Of a stretch of DNA of 64,000 nucleotides, positions 34,801 to 47,745 are shown one piece after another. The DNA comes from Echinarachnius parma (taxonomy: Eukaryota; Echinodermata; Echinoidea; Clypeasteroida; Echinarachniidae), in assembly GCA_037951105.1 (NCBI GenBank), contig JBAMJV010002968.1, positions 179,733 to 243,732 on the forward strand, given 5' to 3'. The position numbers were made by a program, and so were the translations under genes. Position 1 is the first letter of the stretch, and every line of letters starts with the position of its first letter. The notes under the pieces are model-generated. The model saw nothing but the letters and a program-made list of their open reading frames with translations. It searched no databases and was not told the origin of the DNA.

Positions 34801-37740
34801 CAGCAAGCAATGGCAGGAGGTGTGAATCATACATAATATTAATACACTGGATCATTGACTGCAAGCAATGACAGGAGAGAATCATACATAGTATTAATAT
34901 ACTGAATCATTGACTGCAAGCAATGACAGGAGAGAATCATACATAGTATTAATACACTGAATCATTGACTGCAAGCAATGAAAGGAGGGGTGAATCATAC
35001 ATAGTATTAATATACTGAATCATTGACTGCAAACAATGGCAGGAGGGTGAATCATACATAGTATTAATACACTGAATCATTGACTGCAAGCAATGGAAGG
35101 AGGGGTGAATCATACATATTACTAATACACTGAATCATTGACTGCAAGCAATGGCAGGAGAGGTGAATCATACATAGTATTAATACACTGAATTATTTAC
35201 TGCAAGCAATAGCAGGAAGGGTGCATCATACATAGTATTAATATACTGAATCATTGACTGCAAGCAATGACAGGATGGGTGAATCATACATAGTATTAAT
35301 ACACTGAATCATTGATTGCAAGCAATGGCAGGAGGGGTGAATCATACATAGTATCAATACACTGAATCATTGACTGCAAGCAATGGCAGTAGAGGTGAAT
35401 CATACATAGTATTAATACACTGAATTATTTACTGCAAGCAATAGCAGGAAGGGTGCATCATACATAGTATTAATATACTGAATCATTGACTGCAAGCAAT
35501 GACAGGATGGGTGAATCATACATAGTATTAATACACTGAATCATTGACTGCAAGCAATGGCAGGAGGGGTGAATCATACATAGTATCAATACACTGAATC
35601 ATTGACTGCAAACAATGGCAGTAGAGGTGAATCATACATAGTATTAATACACTGAATCATTGACTGCAAGCAATAGCAGGAGGGGTGAATCATACATAGT
35701 ATTAATACACTGAAGCATTGACTGCAAGCAATGACAGGAGGGAATCATACATAGTATTAATATACTGAATCATTGACTGCAGGCAATGACAGGAGGGAAT
35801 CATACATATTATTAATACACTGAATCATTGACTGCATGCAATGACAGGATGGGTGAATCATACATATGATTAATGCACTGAATCATTGACTGCAAGCAAT
35901 GCCAGGAGGGGTGAATCATACATAGTATTAATACACTGAATCATTGACTGCAAGCAATGACAGGAGGGGTGAATCATACATAGTATTAATACACTGAATC
36001 ATTGACTGCAATCAATGACAGAAGGGGTGAATCATACATAGTATTAATATACTGAATCATTGACTGCAAGCAATGGCAGGAGGGTGAATCATACATAGTA
36101 TTAATACACTGAATCATTGACTGCAAGCAATGAAAGGGGGGGGTGAATCATACATAGAATTAATATACTGAATCATTGACTGCAAGCAATGGCAGGAGGG
36201 TGAATCATACATAGTATTAATACACTGAATCATTGACTGCAAGCAATGGAAGGAAGGGTGAATCATACATAGTATTAATACACTGAATCATTGACTGCAA
36301 GCAATGGCAGGAGAGGTGAATCATACATAGTATTAATACACTGAATTATTGACTGCAAGTAATGGCAGGAGGGTGAATCATACATAGTATTAATACACTG
36401 AATCATTGACTGCAAGCAATGACAGGAGGGAATCATACATAGTATTAATACACTGAATCATTGACTGCAAGCAATGATAGGAGGGGTGAATCATACATAG
36501 TATTAATACACTGAATCATTGACTGCAATCAATGGCAGGAGAGGTGAATCATATGTAGTATTAAAACACTAAATCATTGACTGTAAGCAATGGCAGGAGG
36601 GGTGAATCATACATAGTATTAATACACTGAATCATTGACTGCAAGCAATGGCAGGAGGGGTGAATCATACATAGTATCAATACACTGAATCATTGACTGC
36701 AAGCAATGACAGGAGGGAATCAGTATCATTGACTGCAAGCAATGACAGGATGGGTGAATCATACATAGTATTAGTACACTGAATCATTGACTGCAAGCAA
36801 TGACAGGAGGGTGAATCATACATAGTATTAATACACTGAATCATTGACTGCAAGCAATGGCAGGAGGGTGAATCATACATAGTATTAATACACTGAATCA
36901 TTTACAGCAAGCAGTGGCAGGAGGTGTGAATCATACATAGTATTAATACACTGGATCATTGACTGCAAGCAATGACAGGAGAGAATCATACATAGTATTA
37001 ATATACTGAATCATTGACTGCAAGCAATGACAGGAGAGAATCATACATAGTATTAATACACTGAATCATTGACTGCAAGCAATGAAAGGAGGGGTGAATC
37101 ATACATAGTATTAATATACTGAATCATTGACTGCAAGCAATGGCAGGAGGGTGAATCATACATAGTATTAATACACTGAATCATTGACTGCAAGCAATGG
37201 AAGGAGGGGTGAATCATACATATTACTAATACACTGAATCATTGACTGCAAGCAATGGCAGGAGAGGTGAATCATACATAGTATTAATACACTGAATTAT
37301 TGACTGCAAGCAATAGCAGGAGGGGTGAATCATACATAGTATTTATACACTGAATCATTGACTGCAAGCAATGGCAGGAGGGGTGAATCATACATAGTAT
37401 TAATATACTGAATCATTGACTGCAAGCAATGGCAGGAGGGGTGAATCATACATAGTATTAATACACTGAATCATTGACTGCAAGCAATGACAGGAGGGAA
37501 TCATACATAGTATTAATGCACTGAATCATTGACTGCAAGCAATGGCAGGAGGGTGAATCATACATAGTATTAATATACTGAATCATTGACTACAAGCAAT
37601 GACAGGAGGGAATCATACATACTATTAATACACTGAATCATTGACTGCAAGCAATGACAGGAGGGAATCATACATAGTATTACTGCACTGAATTTATTGA
37701 CTGCAATCAATGACAGGAGGGAATCATACATAGTATTAAT
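31840..37740 (+). repeat. 58-bp satellite, block 6 (largest)
   Basis: About 5.9 kb in direct orientation. Higher-order periods are visible: a ~350-bp period at 32600-33294, an 1819-bp offset (rare GATTAATGCACTG monomer at 34048 and 35867), and a 2104-bp offset (TATGTAGTATTAAAACACTA near 34448 and 36552). Ends at the hairpin at 37746. Confidence 0.95.
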
Positions 37741-37745
37741 ATTAT

Positions 37746-37916
37746 ACAGATAATACACGTTCTAGAGTACTTTGTGTTAATGCATCGCACTCGAGGTTTT
37801 GTTAGATTGCGCAATGCACGAGGCGTAAGCCGAGTGCGCATGCGCACGATCTGACAAAACCGAGAGTGGGTTGCATTTAACACTGACGCACGATAATTAG
37901 AACGTGTATTATCTGT
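37746..37916. mobile_element. 171-bp hairpin MITE at the satellite edge
   Basis: The left arm starts ACAGATAATACACGTTCTAG; the right arm ends TAGAACGTGTATTATCTGT. The loop side is CpG-rich (GTGCGCATGCGCAC). It forms the exact right border of the satellite. No frame. Confidence 0.7.
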
Positions 37917-38324
37917 TTTATCAAACGAGCTCAACCACGGAATTGTTTCTTTTGCTGAATTATTTGAAACAGACTTGTCACAATTAGTAACCCAGTCTAT
38001 CTACTATCTAGAGTGTGAATTTACATAATTCATCATCACTACTGCACTCACTGACTGATTTCACTCTGCAGCAAAATGCAGAGTCAAATTCACCAAATTC
38101 AGTTTGATGCGAAATCGCCGAAAATTTTTCCGTAAAAGTGAGAATTATAAAAGGTCTTTATACATTTCCATTCCCAAACTTGGTTATATCAAACCACATA
38201 CCATATAATTCGAGAAACTGCCAACATGTATCTACTACGGAACAGATTATTTACAAAACGAAGCATTTTCCATCTTTTTCACGATCACTTTCGCGAGTTT
38301 TTTCTTCTTTAGAACTATGTAAAA
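37917..38324. other. No gene seen
   Basis: AT-rich sequence with no repeat signature beyond TTCACTCTGCAGC/GCAGAGTCAAATTC near 38060. Confidence 0.4.
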
Positions 38325-38490
38325 AAGCATTGTGACGTCACAGCCGTTCCGAAGTTGTGCAACGAAAAGTGAAATTGCACGGCTGTTGCACCCTTTTCCG
38401 CACGGTCGTGCATGTTTGTTGAAATTAATAAATAGTCACGTGACAGGATTTAACAATCACGTTACTGAATTTACCGGAGCCGTTTTATAA
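38325..38490 (-). repeat. Diverged dispersed repeat, copy 2 (GTGACGTCAC end)
   Basis: The reverse complement aligns to 6215-6395 with interruptions. This copy lacks the 22-bp tandem seen in the other. Confidence 0.6.
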
Positions 38491-38597
38491 GCTGAATCAT
38501 TGGGCCGTATGCATAAAAAGTAGCAATTGATTATAAGCAAAAGCGTATAGAGAGTAATTTTGACTATTATGCGCTATATACAATATTATTATTATTA

Positions 38598-38952
38598 TTA
38601 TATATTTATTGATATGTCAGCCGTTTCTGAACCGAAGTTGATCAAATAAAGTTTATTCTGAACGATTACAGTCCGTTATTCCGAAGGTTCGTTATTGCGA
38701 AGGTTCGTTATTGCGAAGGTTCGTTATTCCGAGGGTTCGTTATTCCGAAGGTTCGCTATTCCTAAAACGAAATGGGGTTCGTTATTCCGAAGGTTCGTTT
38801 AATCCGAGAAAAAAAATCGGGTTCGTTATTCCGAAGGTTCGTTATTCCGAAGGTTCATTAGTCCGAAAATAAAATAGGGTTCGTTAATCCGAAAATTAAA
38901 TCCGGTTTGTTTAGTTTACAGCCTGCATTAAGCACCCAACTGAACTACCCCT
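38598..38952 (+). mobile_element. Relic of TTAA MITE family A, split by a GTTCG-motif fragment
   Basis: 38598-38658 matches the interior of 59255-59787 (CAGCCGTTTCTGAACCG, GATCAAATAAAGTTT). GAACTACCCCT followed by TTAA at 38942-38956 fits that family's right end. The GTTCG-motif piece (38668-38935) lies between, so it looks nested. The two-part reading is an inference. Confidence 0.5.
38668..38935 (-). mobile_element. Partial GTTCG-motif element
   Basis: Starts CAGTCCGTTATTCCGAAGG, carries several 16-bp motifs and ends with TTTACAGCCTGCATTAAGC, the inverse of 18310-18340. It corresponds to the right half of the element in the 1,910-bp duplication. Confidence 0.75.
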
Positions 38953-39159
38953 TTAAGTCTTTAATTATTTGTTAAATGTACATATAGGATTTGCATTCAT
39001 GTAAATTCCATTTTATATACACAATCATGAATATTGAGTTAAAAAATAATGCCGGTAGTATTTTTGGCAGATGTTTGTGACCCCCCCCCCCCCCCTTCCA
39101 CAAAATAAAAAATAAGATGCAATAAATTTAAACATAAATACAATAATAATAATAATATA

Positions 39160-39814
39160 GGTTTTCCCATCCAGTTTCAAACAAACGTCATTCAATTTCA
39201 TTAATTGTTAACTTCAATTTCGTCCGGAAAGTCTTTCGCCGATCGTATGTAATGTTCGATTTCGTCATTCAGCACACAATTTCGCTCTTTCGCAACCAAC
39301 TTCGTCAATGACCCGATCGTTTTAGTCAAAGCTCTGTGTATCCCAACACAGATTTGCATGGATCAATCAATCAGACTTTTGGTCAATTATTGTTTTGTGA
39401 ATTGCAATATCGAAATTAATTGTTTTGTGATCAGATTAGCGTTTTAGAAACAATTATTATTGAAGTCATTGATTTTGAAATGAATTGTATGAGCTAAAAT
39501 AGAAGAAATACATATGAACCAGAGCAACCAGATTATACATGAGGAATTTGAACGACTTTATAGTCTTGAAATCGAATGACCAATGACGAATTTGAACTTC
39601 ACATTGTGCGTTGTATAACCAGGCGGGACGAATTCCATTGCAAATTGACGAATTAGAATGAGCCAATTTTGAATTTGAATGACCATTGATCAATTAGATT
39701 GGTAAATGACTAAATCGAATGTAGCAATTGCAGTTTCCTAACTTCTCGGGACGAAATTGAAATTAGCATTGTTTGAATTTGATTGACGATAGTGTGAAAA
39801 TGGATGGGAAAACC
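39160..39814. mobile_element. 655-bp element with AATTTCGTCA-type words and inverted ends
   Basis: Left end GGTTTTCCCATCCAGTTTC; right end, reverse complemented, GGTTTTCCCATCCATTTTC. TATA flanks both sides. Words like AATTTCGTCATTC prevail in the left half and TGACGAATTTGAA in the right half, so the halves are loosely opposed. A C-run lies just outside at 39080. No credible frame. Confidence 0.7.
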
Positions 39815-39818
39815 TATA

Positions 39819-41037
39819 CAATAACAATAACAAATTAATATTAAAAATAAAAAATAAATAAAAAGCAAATTAAATAAAACAATCAAGGAAGACTGATATA
39901 CGAGCAAAATGCCTCGGTCCCCCCTTCCGCAAAAGAAACAAAGTTTGCCCTTACGTCGATGGTTATACATCATGATAATGTTGGTATCAGACACAACCAC
40001 GTTGAAAGCTCATCACCGATGGTGGCTAATGCGTATAGCGGCAAAATGCTTCAGATCTACCGGCGGTTCCGCGCATTAGTAGCATACTTTCCACATTACC
40101 CACATACTTAACTATCATATTTTTTATGGTAGAACTTTGTACGTTGTTTAAATGAAGCTGCAATCCGCCCGGCCTCATTAGGGTTAAGCAAGTATATGTG
40201 ACAGAAATATTATACAACCATAAGCCAGACTGCACATGTTCTTAATTATGTCAAAGAACAAAGCACATATTTCTAACATGATATACAGAATGTGAGCTGA
40301 CATTAGAAAGAAGTTTCATCATATGTTCACGTTATGCGTTTTCATTATATTTCTTTTGTTAGTTATAACAGTACAATCAAACAAAACATAACATCACATT
40401 ATACAAATTACAAGAAATAAATACAATACAATACTTCAGATTGTAAAATCGATACAAGATTAATATAGTATTAACAATAATTATGCAGTATGTAAGGGCA
40501 TTTTTTTTAAATAACTGGACTATAAAATATAATTAATCAAATTTCATTTTTGTTAACATATATTTGAAGTTCTTTTTGTCTAACTAATACTAATCTTTTT
40601 TTTTACAATATACTTCAAAGCATTTTATATTATGCTATGTTGAGCATGACAATACATAGTCCGGTAAACATCATGTTTTTATCGGGGCCTCTTTTTCGTT
40701 AAAAGAACTGTCACTGTCGGCACCTTCTAAACAGTCATATGCGCTCTATACATCACATAGTGTGGAACAACAACTCTACTACGCGATGAAAACCGCGAAC
40801 TCAAAGTAAAGTACCAGTCCCATACTGACGGTCTTTAAGGCGAACTGCAACGAATCACACTGAGTGACAAGAACGAATCAACTCGATTTATTATAGCCAC
40901 GGTTTAACATCGAATGTGAAAGGATAATACAGCGACGCAAATTGAATAGGCATTCTTTTTCATTGTACAGCAAGTCAGTTGGTTCATCTTTTGTCTGTAA
41001 CACTCGCGGGAGAAGAATTGTCGCAGAAAAAATGTAA
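39819..41037. other. No gene seen
   Basis: AT-rich. A stretch at 40360-40450 (AAATAAATACAATACAATAC) resembles an antisense LINE 3' tail, but this is not secure. Confidence 0.4.
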
Positions 41038-42444
41038 AGCCCAATGCCCACTATGCGATCTGGGCTTAGCGATCTAGAGCGATATTGCCCGAATAGGAGC
41101 GATCCCCTGAGATCTGTGGTTAAGTCGCCAAGTGGGCACCAATGGCCGCACCAGATCGCTGTAACTCGCGTCCGCAAGGGTGGTGTCGGTTGCGGTCGCC
41201 GGGGTTTTGACATGTTCAAAAATCTGGCGACCAGGTCGGTCTCGATCGCATTCGCGGCGAACTGGTGCGGCCATTGGTGCCCACTTTGCGACTTAACACA
41301 GATATCAGGGGATCGCTCCTATTCGGACAAGATCGCATAGTGGGCATTGGGCTAGCGACCTTGGAATCACTGATTCCATTGTGCACGCCATCTTTTTAAT
41401 TTGGCCTCCTTGGAGTCATAGCTTGGCTCTTATTTCCACCCATTGTCAAGGAATACAATAACGAGGAATTCACGCTTGTTTGATTCTGAATTTGTTGGAA
41501 TGTGTGGAATGTGTGCTCATGGCCAGTCATGGCTAGCCGTTTTAACATTTATTTCCTTTGCTTGATATCAAGAATTACCATTGCTTAACAACAACAAATC
41601 ATTTCTTGATATCAACAATTCATTTCTTGATATCAAGAAAAGAATTCCTTATTCTTGCAGGGCGCCTTTGTAGAGCAGTTTCGCATAACTGAACATTGAA
41701 TGCTTGATATCAAGAAACCACTTTCTTTTGCTAACAAATGGCAATTCCTGATTTCAAGAATTCAACTCCTGGCATCAAGAAATCGAATTCTTAATATCAA
41801 GAAATCGAACTCTGGATATCATTAATTTATTTCCTGATATCAAGAATTTAATTATTGATATATGAAAACAGAATTCCTGATATCAAGGATTGAATTCCTG
41901 ATATCAGGAAATATGACCAATTGCCCAAATGGCTTGCCATTTGTGCGATCCCGCCCGACATGCGATCGAGAACGAAATTTTTGAACATGTCCAAAACCTG
42001 GCGACCGCAACCGACACCACCCTTGCGGACGCGAGTTACAGCGATCTGGTGCGGCCATTGATGCCCACCTTGCGAATTAACCACATATCTCGGGGGATCG
42101 CTCGTATTCGGGCAAGATCGCTCTAGATCGCTAGGCGCAGATCGCAAAGTGGGCACTGGGCACTGGGTTTATAAAAAAAACTCGCAAAGCGGATTATGAT
42201 GTCTAGACAAGCAAGAGCGAACAATACCTGGCTATAATCATCAACCATGCACGCATGCGTGGAAATAGGGACAATGCATTTCTCACGGGAAGTCGCCGTA
42301 AGATCGCATAGTGGGCACCGAAAAGATCGCGTACGCAATGAGATCGGGCTGACTCGCGGCGATCTGGTGCGATTCACACCGAACCGAGATCGCTAGCAAC
42401 TCGGGCTAGATCGCAAGCTTAGATCGCATAGTGGGCACTAGGAT
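41038..42444. mobile_element. GATCG-rich element with TTCTTGATATCAAGAA array, copy 1
   Basis: The left end AGCCCAATGCCCACTATGCG and the right end's inverse (CCTAGTGCCCACTATGCG) match. Inside is a complete 316-bp foldback (41038-41353), a block at 41565-41915 with about a dozen versions of the perfect palindrome TTCTTGATATCAAGAA, and further half-copies of the foldback at 41940-42165 and 42300-42444. Frames through the GATCG parts recur in several copies but follow the inverted repeat, not a protein family. Confidence 0.7.
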
Positions 42445-42651
42445 TTAGCTGGTATTCACAAAAGGCCAATAGGCTAAATTCGCTATCGTAGTCAATGCCC
42501 GACCTAGCATGACAACCCATCTGTCTAAATTCCACAAGCATTTGGTATTCCACGACATTGTTAGTCGAAATGCGAACAATAAAAACAATAGATCTGCGGT
42601 GTGGACTTATTGCATTGAAATCTATTTATGTGGGACCTTCTGTTGGACTAA

Positions 42652-44048
42652 AGCCCGGTGCCCATCTGGCGATCTGGGCCTAGCGATCTAGAGCGATCTT
42701 GCCCGAATAGGAGCAATCCCCAAGATCTATGGTTAAGTCGCCAAGTGGGCACCAATGGCCGCATCAGATCGCTGTAACTCGCGTCCGCAAGGGTGGTGTC
42801 GGTTGCGGTCGCCGGGGTTTTGACATGTTCAAAAATCTTGCAACCAAGTCGGTCTCGATCGCATTCGCGGCGATCTGGTGCGGCCATTGGTGCCCACTTT
42901 GCGACTTAACACAGATCTCAGGGGATCGCTCCTATTCGGACAAGATCGCATAGTGGGCATTGGGCTAGCGACATTGGAATCACATCAGTTCGCAGTGAGT
43001 CAGCCTGATTCCATTGTGCACACGATCTTTTCAATTTGGCCTCATTGGGGTCATAGCTTGGCCCCTATTTCCACCCATTGTCAAGGAATACAATAACGAG
43101 GAATTCACGCTTGTTTGATTCTGAATTTGTTGGCGAGTCATGGCTAGCCGTTTTAACATTTATTTCCTTTTCTTGATATAAAAAATTACCATTGCTTAAC
43201 AACAGCAAATCATTTATTGATATCAACAATTCATTTATTGATATCAAGAAAAGAATTCTTGATTCTTGCAGGGCGCCTTGGTAGAGTAGTTTCGCATAAC
43301 TGAACATTGAATTATTGATATCAAGAAACCACTTTCTGTTGCTAATCAATGGCAATTCCTGATTTCAATATTTCATCTCCTGGCATCAAGAAATCGAATT
43401 CTTGATATCAAGAAATCGAACTCTGGATATCATTAATTTATTTCCTGATATCAAGAATTTAATTATTGATATATGAAAACAGAATTCCTGATATCAAGGA
43501 TTGAATTCCTGATATCAGGAAATATGAACAATTGCCCATATGGCTTGCCATTTGTGCGATCCCGCCCGACATGCGATCGAGAACGAAATTTTTGAACATG
43601 TCCAAAACCTGGCGACCGCAACCGACACCACCCTTGCGGACGCGAGTTACAGCGATCTGGTGCGGCCATTGGTGCCCACCTTGCGACTTAACCACATATC
43701 TCGGGGGGTCGCTCGTATTCGGGCAAGATCGCTCTAGATCGCTAGGCGCAGATCGCAAAGTGGGCACTGGGTTTATAAAAACAACTCGCAAAGCTGATTA
43801 TGATGTCTAACCAAGCAAGAGCGAACAATACCTGGCTATAATCATCAACCATGCACGCATGCGTGGAAATAGGGACAATGCATTTATCAAGGGAAGTCGC
43901 CGTGAGATCGCATAGTGGGCACCGAAAAGATCGCGTACGCAATGAGATCGGGCTGACTCGCGGCGAACTGATGCGATTCACACCGAACCGCGATTGCTAG
44001 CAACTCGGGCTAGATCGCAAGCGCAGATCGCATAGTGGGCACTAGGCT
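42652..44048. mobile_element. GATCG-rich element with TTCTTGATATCAAGAA array, copy 2
   Basis: Same order and orientation as copy 1 with small indels and several per cent divergence; foldback 42652-42966, palindrome block 43165-43525. The 207 bp between the copies (42445-42651) is not shared. Either two insertions or an old tandem duplication. Confidence 0.7.
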
Positions 44049-44510
44049 TTACAACAAAGGCGTGAAGTTGAATGACGACCTAGCACCCAGCTAAATTTTT
44101 CTTATTCACAAAAGCCAAATAGGACAAATTTGTAGCGACAACTGGACAAAAATTTAGAGGTACTCCGGTGTACCTCTAAATCGCTAGCAAGTAACAATCT
44201 GCCCGAGTGTAGTGTGTATGCGTGTGGCGCGATCGTTAACATGGCAAGGAGAATATTCGAATAAGGGATATTAGATCATTTTTTTATGATAGCGTGATGT
44301 TAGTTCAAAATAGTTCCCTAAAACATACTTTTCCGTGTTTGTCCTAGTATCCTTGTACTTCATCAATAACATCTTTTATCAGCTTAAATTACATGTTTTT
44401 ATCTGGAGAGTAATTTGCCTTTATTTGTCCTTTTGTGACATATTAGCTTACTTTTGCAGTTCGGATTGATTTTATGTGATTTCAATTATGTTTTGATGAA
44501 TCTGTCTATA
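44049..44510. other. No gene seen
   Basis: AT-rich sequence with no repeat signature except a short inverted GAGGTACTCCGGTGTACCTC at 44157. Confidence 0.4.
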
Positions 44511-45358
44511 CAGGGTGGCCCAGAAATAACGGAACGGGGCACTTCCCAAAATAAAGAAACGAAATGACTGGGTACATCGGATAGTCTTTTCAAATGAAAA
44601 TTGATACCAAGAACATTAATTTTGGTCGTGTAGTTTTTGTGTTAGAGCGCTGTGAGTGACACCATGTAAGGTTCATTTTTCTTCAATTTTGACTGACCTA
44701 TTGGCTAAAGAATTATCCGAACGGCTCGTCATAGAATTACGGTGCACTTGATGCGGACACCTTTGTTAATGTGCATTCGACTGAATAGCCAAAGCTCCGC
44801 CTTGGTCGTAAAAAAGTAGACAGTCTGGCAGTGGCGTAGCACAGATCATGCAGATAGCGTGTAGAATAAATGGGTAGTAACCCCCTAGAAAAATAACCCC
44901 AACCCGAAATCTTAGCCCGTTTCCCTTTCACCACCTTGCACAAAATACTGTTCAACGCACGATTAAATTTTCACACACGATCTGTGGAGCGACTCATATA
45001 ATGAAACCATGGTAATCATGCACCTCCTACATGTCACATCACCCTACTACGCCCCGCTCAAAGGCGGAGCTTTGGCTATTCAGTCGATTGCACATTAACA
45101 AAGGTGCCCGCATCAAGTGCACCGTAATTCTATGACGAGCCGTTCGGGTCATTCTTTAGCCAATAGGTCAGTCAAAATTGAAGAAAAATGAACCCTGACA
45201 TAGTGTCACTCACAGCGCTCTAAAACAAAAACTACTCGACCAAAATTAATGTTCTTGGTATCAATTTTCATTTGAAAAGACACACTATCCGATGGACCCA
45301 GTCATTTTGTAACTTTATTTTGGGAAGTGCCCCGTTCTGTTATTTCTGGGCCACCCTG
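44511..45358. mobile_element. 848-bp foldback MITE with CAGGGTGGCCCAGAAAT ends, TA target
   Basis: Both ends read CAGGGTGGCCCAGAAATAAC (right end: AACAGAACGG in place of AACGGAACGG next), flanked by TATA. Arms of about 300 bp (44511-44808 and 45060-45358). The loop contains a CAGTGGCGTAGC end at 44834, probably nested. Tc1/mariner-type by target. No transposase. Confidence 0.85.
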
Positions 45359-46001
45359 TATAATACTATTTAATGCAATTTCGTTCCTGTTTTCACTGCA
45401 ACTGAATAGTTTCCCTTGTCATGCTATCATATTATAAACGTGGCGGAGCTTGATCGTAATGAGGAGGGAGATGTATTTGGTTTTGCTTCATTGGGGTGGC
45501 TATAAAAACATGTGCCTACGCGTGATCCCCCCCCCCCCCCCCGCCCCGAAAAAAACATTCCTACTCACGCTCATATCTATAGTAACACCCTTACATTTAG
45601 GAATTCCCCTTCCTGTCACAATTGTTTAAGAAGCATTATCATGATTATAGCACACTTTTTGTTTTGGACACAAGTTACCGCCCCCCCCCCCCACCCCCCG
45701 TTTACCCCAGATAAGACAATTATGTTCTACTAGCCCCCCCCCCCCCCCCCCATTACTGTATCACGTTGTAGAACACATAACAAACTCAATAAGACGCTTT
45801 TATGATTGGAACAATAAGGAACAATTCGTTCATTCACACGTTCGAGTAAACTGCGCTTTTATGTGATGTCAAACAAACTTGCAACAGATGGAATGTTACC
45901 ATGACAGCCACGATGAATAAATTAGGTCATCCGAGTTGTTAGCTTGTTATCGGTATGGTTAGAAGTGCTTCTTGAATTACGATTTAGCAACCCGCTACGA
46001 A
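45359..46001. other. No gene seen; three C-runs
   Basis: C-runs at about 45527-45542, 45679-45699 and 45735-45751. No family signature otherwise. Confidence 0.4.
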
Positions 46002-47276
46002 TAGACCGGCAGCCCAGAGGTCTTTTGTGCATCGAAAAGCGTACTGATTGTTGAACATATGAATATTTAGAGGAGAATGTAACAAATCCAAAAATATGAG
46101 TCTCCCTGGGTGTATCCCTGGATAAAGGGGTCCTTTGCGCCTCCAAAAGTTGGCCCCTGGGGATTGTCCGATGCTTCTATTTTGTGCGATTGTACCGTGT
46201 TAATCGTCGCTCACGACTCAGCACGGCGGGGTAAGCGCATCGTAGACAATGGAGAAATCACTCATGCATGTTACCTTTTTCGAACATTTTACGTTGGCTG
46301 TTTTGAAAGACGAAATACACGTTGATTCATTGGGGATTGTATCCAAAACCTCTTGCAACTTAACAAATATGTCTTACAGATTACAGAATACATATTGATA
46401 GCACGTTTGCATATGCAAAGGCCATATAAATACATTTTAATGAACCCCATCACCAAAACAAGATCAAACAGGGCTGCCACTTACAAATAAATTTTAAGAC
46501 ATTACATAAACACCCGTCTCGAAAATAGCCGAATGCAGAGGAACCAATATGAGCGCATGGCATAGCGACAGGGCACACACAAACACACACACACATGCGT
46601 CAAGAGGTCGCCTCATTTTGCGTTACAAGCCGATTTGAGATCCTGTGAGAGAATGTATATTGTCCTCTACATGCAGCTATGGCGCCAATACACACATAAA
46701 ACTGACCTTTACGTCATAGGTGTGCAGCGATCGTGTCGTATGGGTTCATTTATAACATTTACGTACGGAAATACAATTTCTGAAAGTGGAAGGTCATTTT
46801 TGTAAAAACAACTTTGACGAGTCGATCTTCAACATTCAGAGGCAACTGTAGCTGGTAATTTAACGGATGGCATTTGTATCCAATATGTATTCTGTAATCT
46901 GTAAGACATATGTGTTAAGTTGCAAGAGGTTTTGGATATAATCCCCAATGAATCAACGTGTATTTCGTCTTTCAAAACAGGCAACGTAAAATGTTCGAAA
47001 AAGGTAACGTGCACGAGTGATTTCTCCATTGTCTACGATGCGCTTACCCCGCCGTGATGAGTCGTGAGCGACGATTAACACGGTACAATCGCACAAAATA
47101 GAAGCATCGGACAATCCCCAGGGGCCAACTTTTGGAGGCGCAAAGGACCCCTTTATCCACGGATACACCCAGGGAGACTCATATTTTTGGATTTGTTACA
47201 TTCTCTTCTAAATATTCATATGTTCAACAATCAGTACGCTTTTCGATGCACAAAAGACCTCTGGGCTGCCGGTCTA
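46002..47276. mobile_element. Inverted repeat with 396-bp arms and 483-bp loop
   Basis: Arms 46002-46397 and 46881-47276 start TAGACCGGCAGCCCAGAGG and are highly alike (few differences seen). The loop has a short CA run near 46575. The twin frames at 46110-46325 and 46953-47168 are mirror images of the arms and match no known protein. Ends lack a clear target duplication. Confidence 0.7.
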
Positions 47277-47499
47277 GAAGATTTCAAATGGCTATTGTAT
47301 TACAAGGCTTAGACGCTCGTTGATGGGTCGATATGGTATGGGCATAGACAGCATGCAAAATCTACACACATTACTAAAGACATACCCATGCACGTGCGTG
47401 TTGTGCACTTGGTCTGTGAAAACAAAGGTGATCACCCAAGCCAGTTACGTTTATTCGCCGCTACTTATCGTCCAACCTGGCATTTTGGCAAGGAGATAA

Positions 47500-47741
47500 G
47501 GCCTAGCTGACAGATAGGCTATCGGGCTTTTATGAATATGGCCACTGGTCGCCAGATTTTTGAACATGTCAAAACCCCGGCGACCGCAACCAACACCACC
47601 CTTGCGGACGCGAGTTACAGCGATCTGGTGCGGCCATTGGTGCCCACTTGGCGACTTAACCACATATCTCAGGGGATTGCTCCTATTCTGGCAAGATCGC
47701 TCTAGATCGCTAGGCCCAGATCGCCAGATGGGCATCGAGCT
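47500..47741. mobile_element. Fragments: MITE end (47500-47543) and half GATCG foldback
   Basis: GGGCTTTTATGAATATGGCC is the end of the 230-bp MITE family. From about 47545 the half foldback runs to GGGCATCGAGCT followed by TTAA at 47742-47745. Confidence 0.65.
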
Positions 47742-47745
47742 TTAA

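Noticed and set aside
20818-37740. Many frames of 60-165 residues reading CLQSMIQCINTMYDS-type repeats
   Set aside because: They follow from satellite monomers of 57 bp or similar length keeping frame. They occur in any orientation and match no protein family.
20818-37740. CRISPR-like array
   Set aside because: Monomers are head to tail with no unique spacers, and the DNA is eukaryotic.
41044-43981. Recurrent frames in GATCG-rich repeats
   Set aside because: They recur because the foldback DNA is repeated, and read equally well on both strands.
46110-47168. Twin 71-residue frames starting MYPWIKGSFAPP
   Set aside because: They are the two arms of an inverted repeat, so the resemblance is structural. 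No family match.
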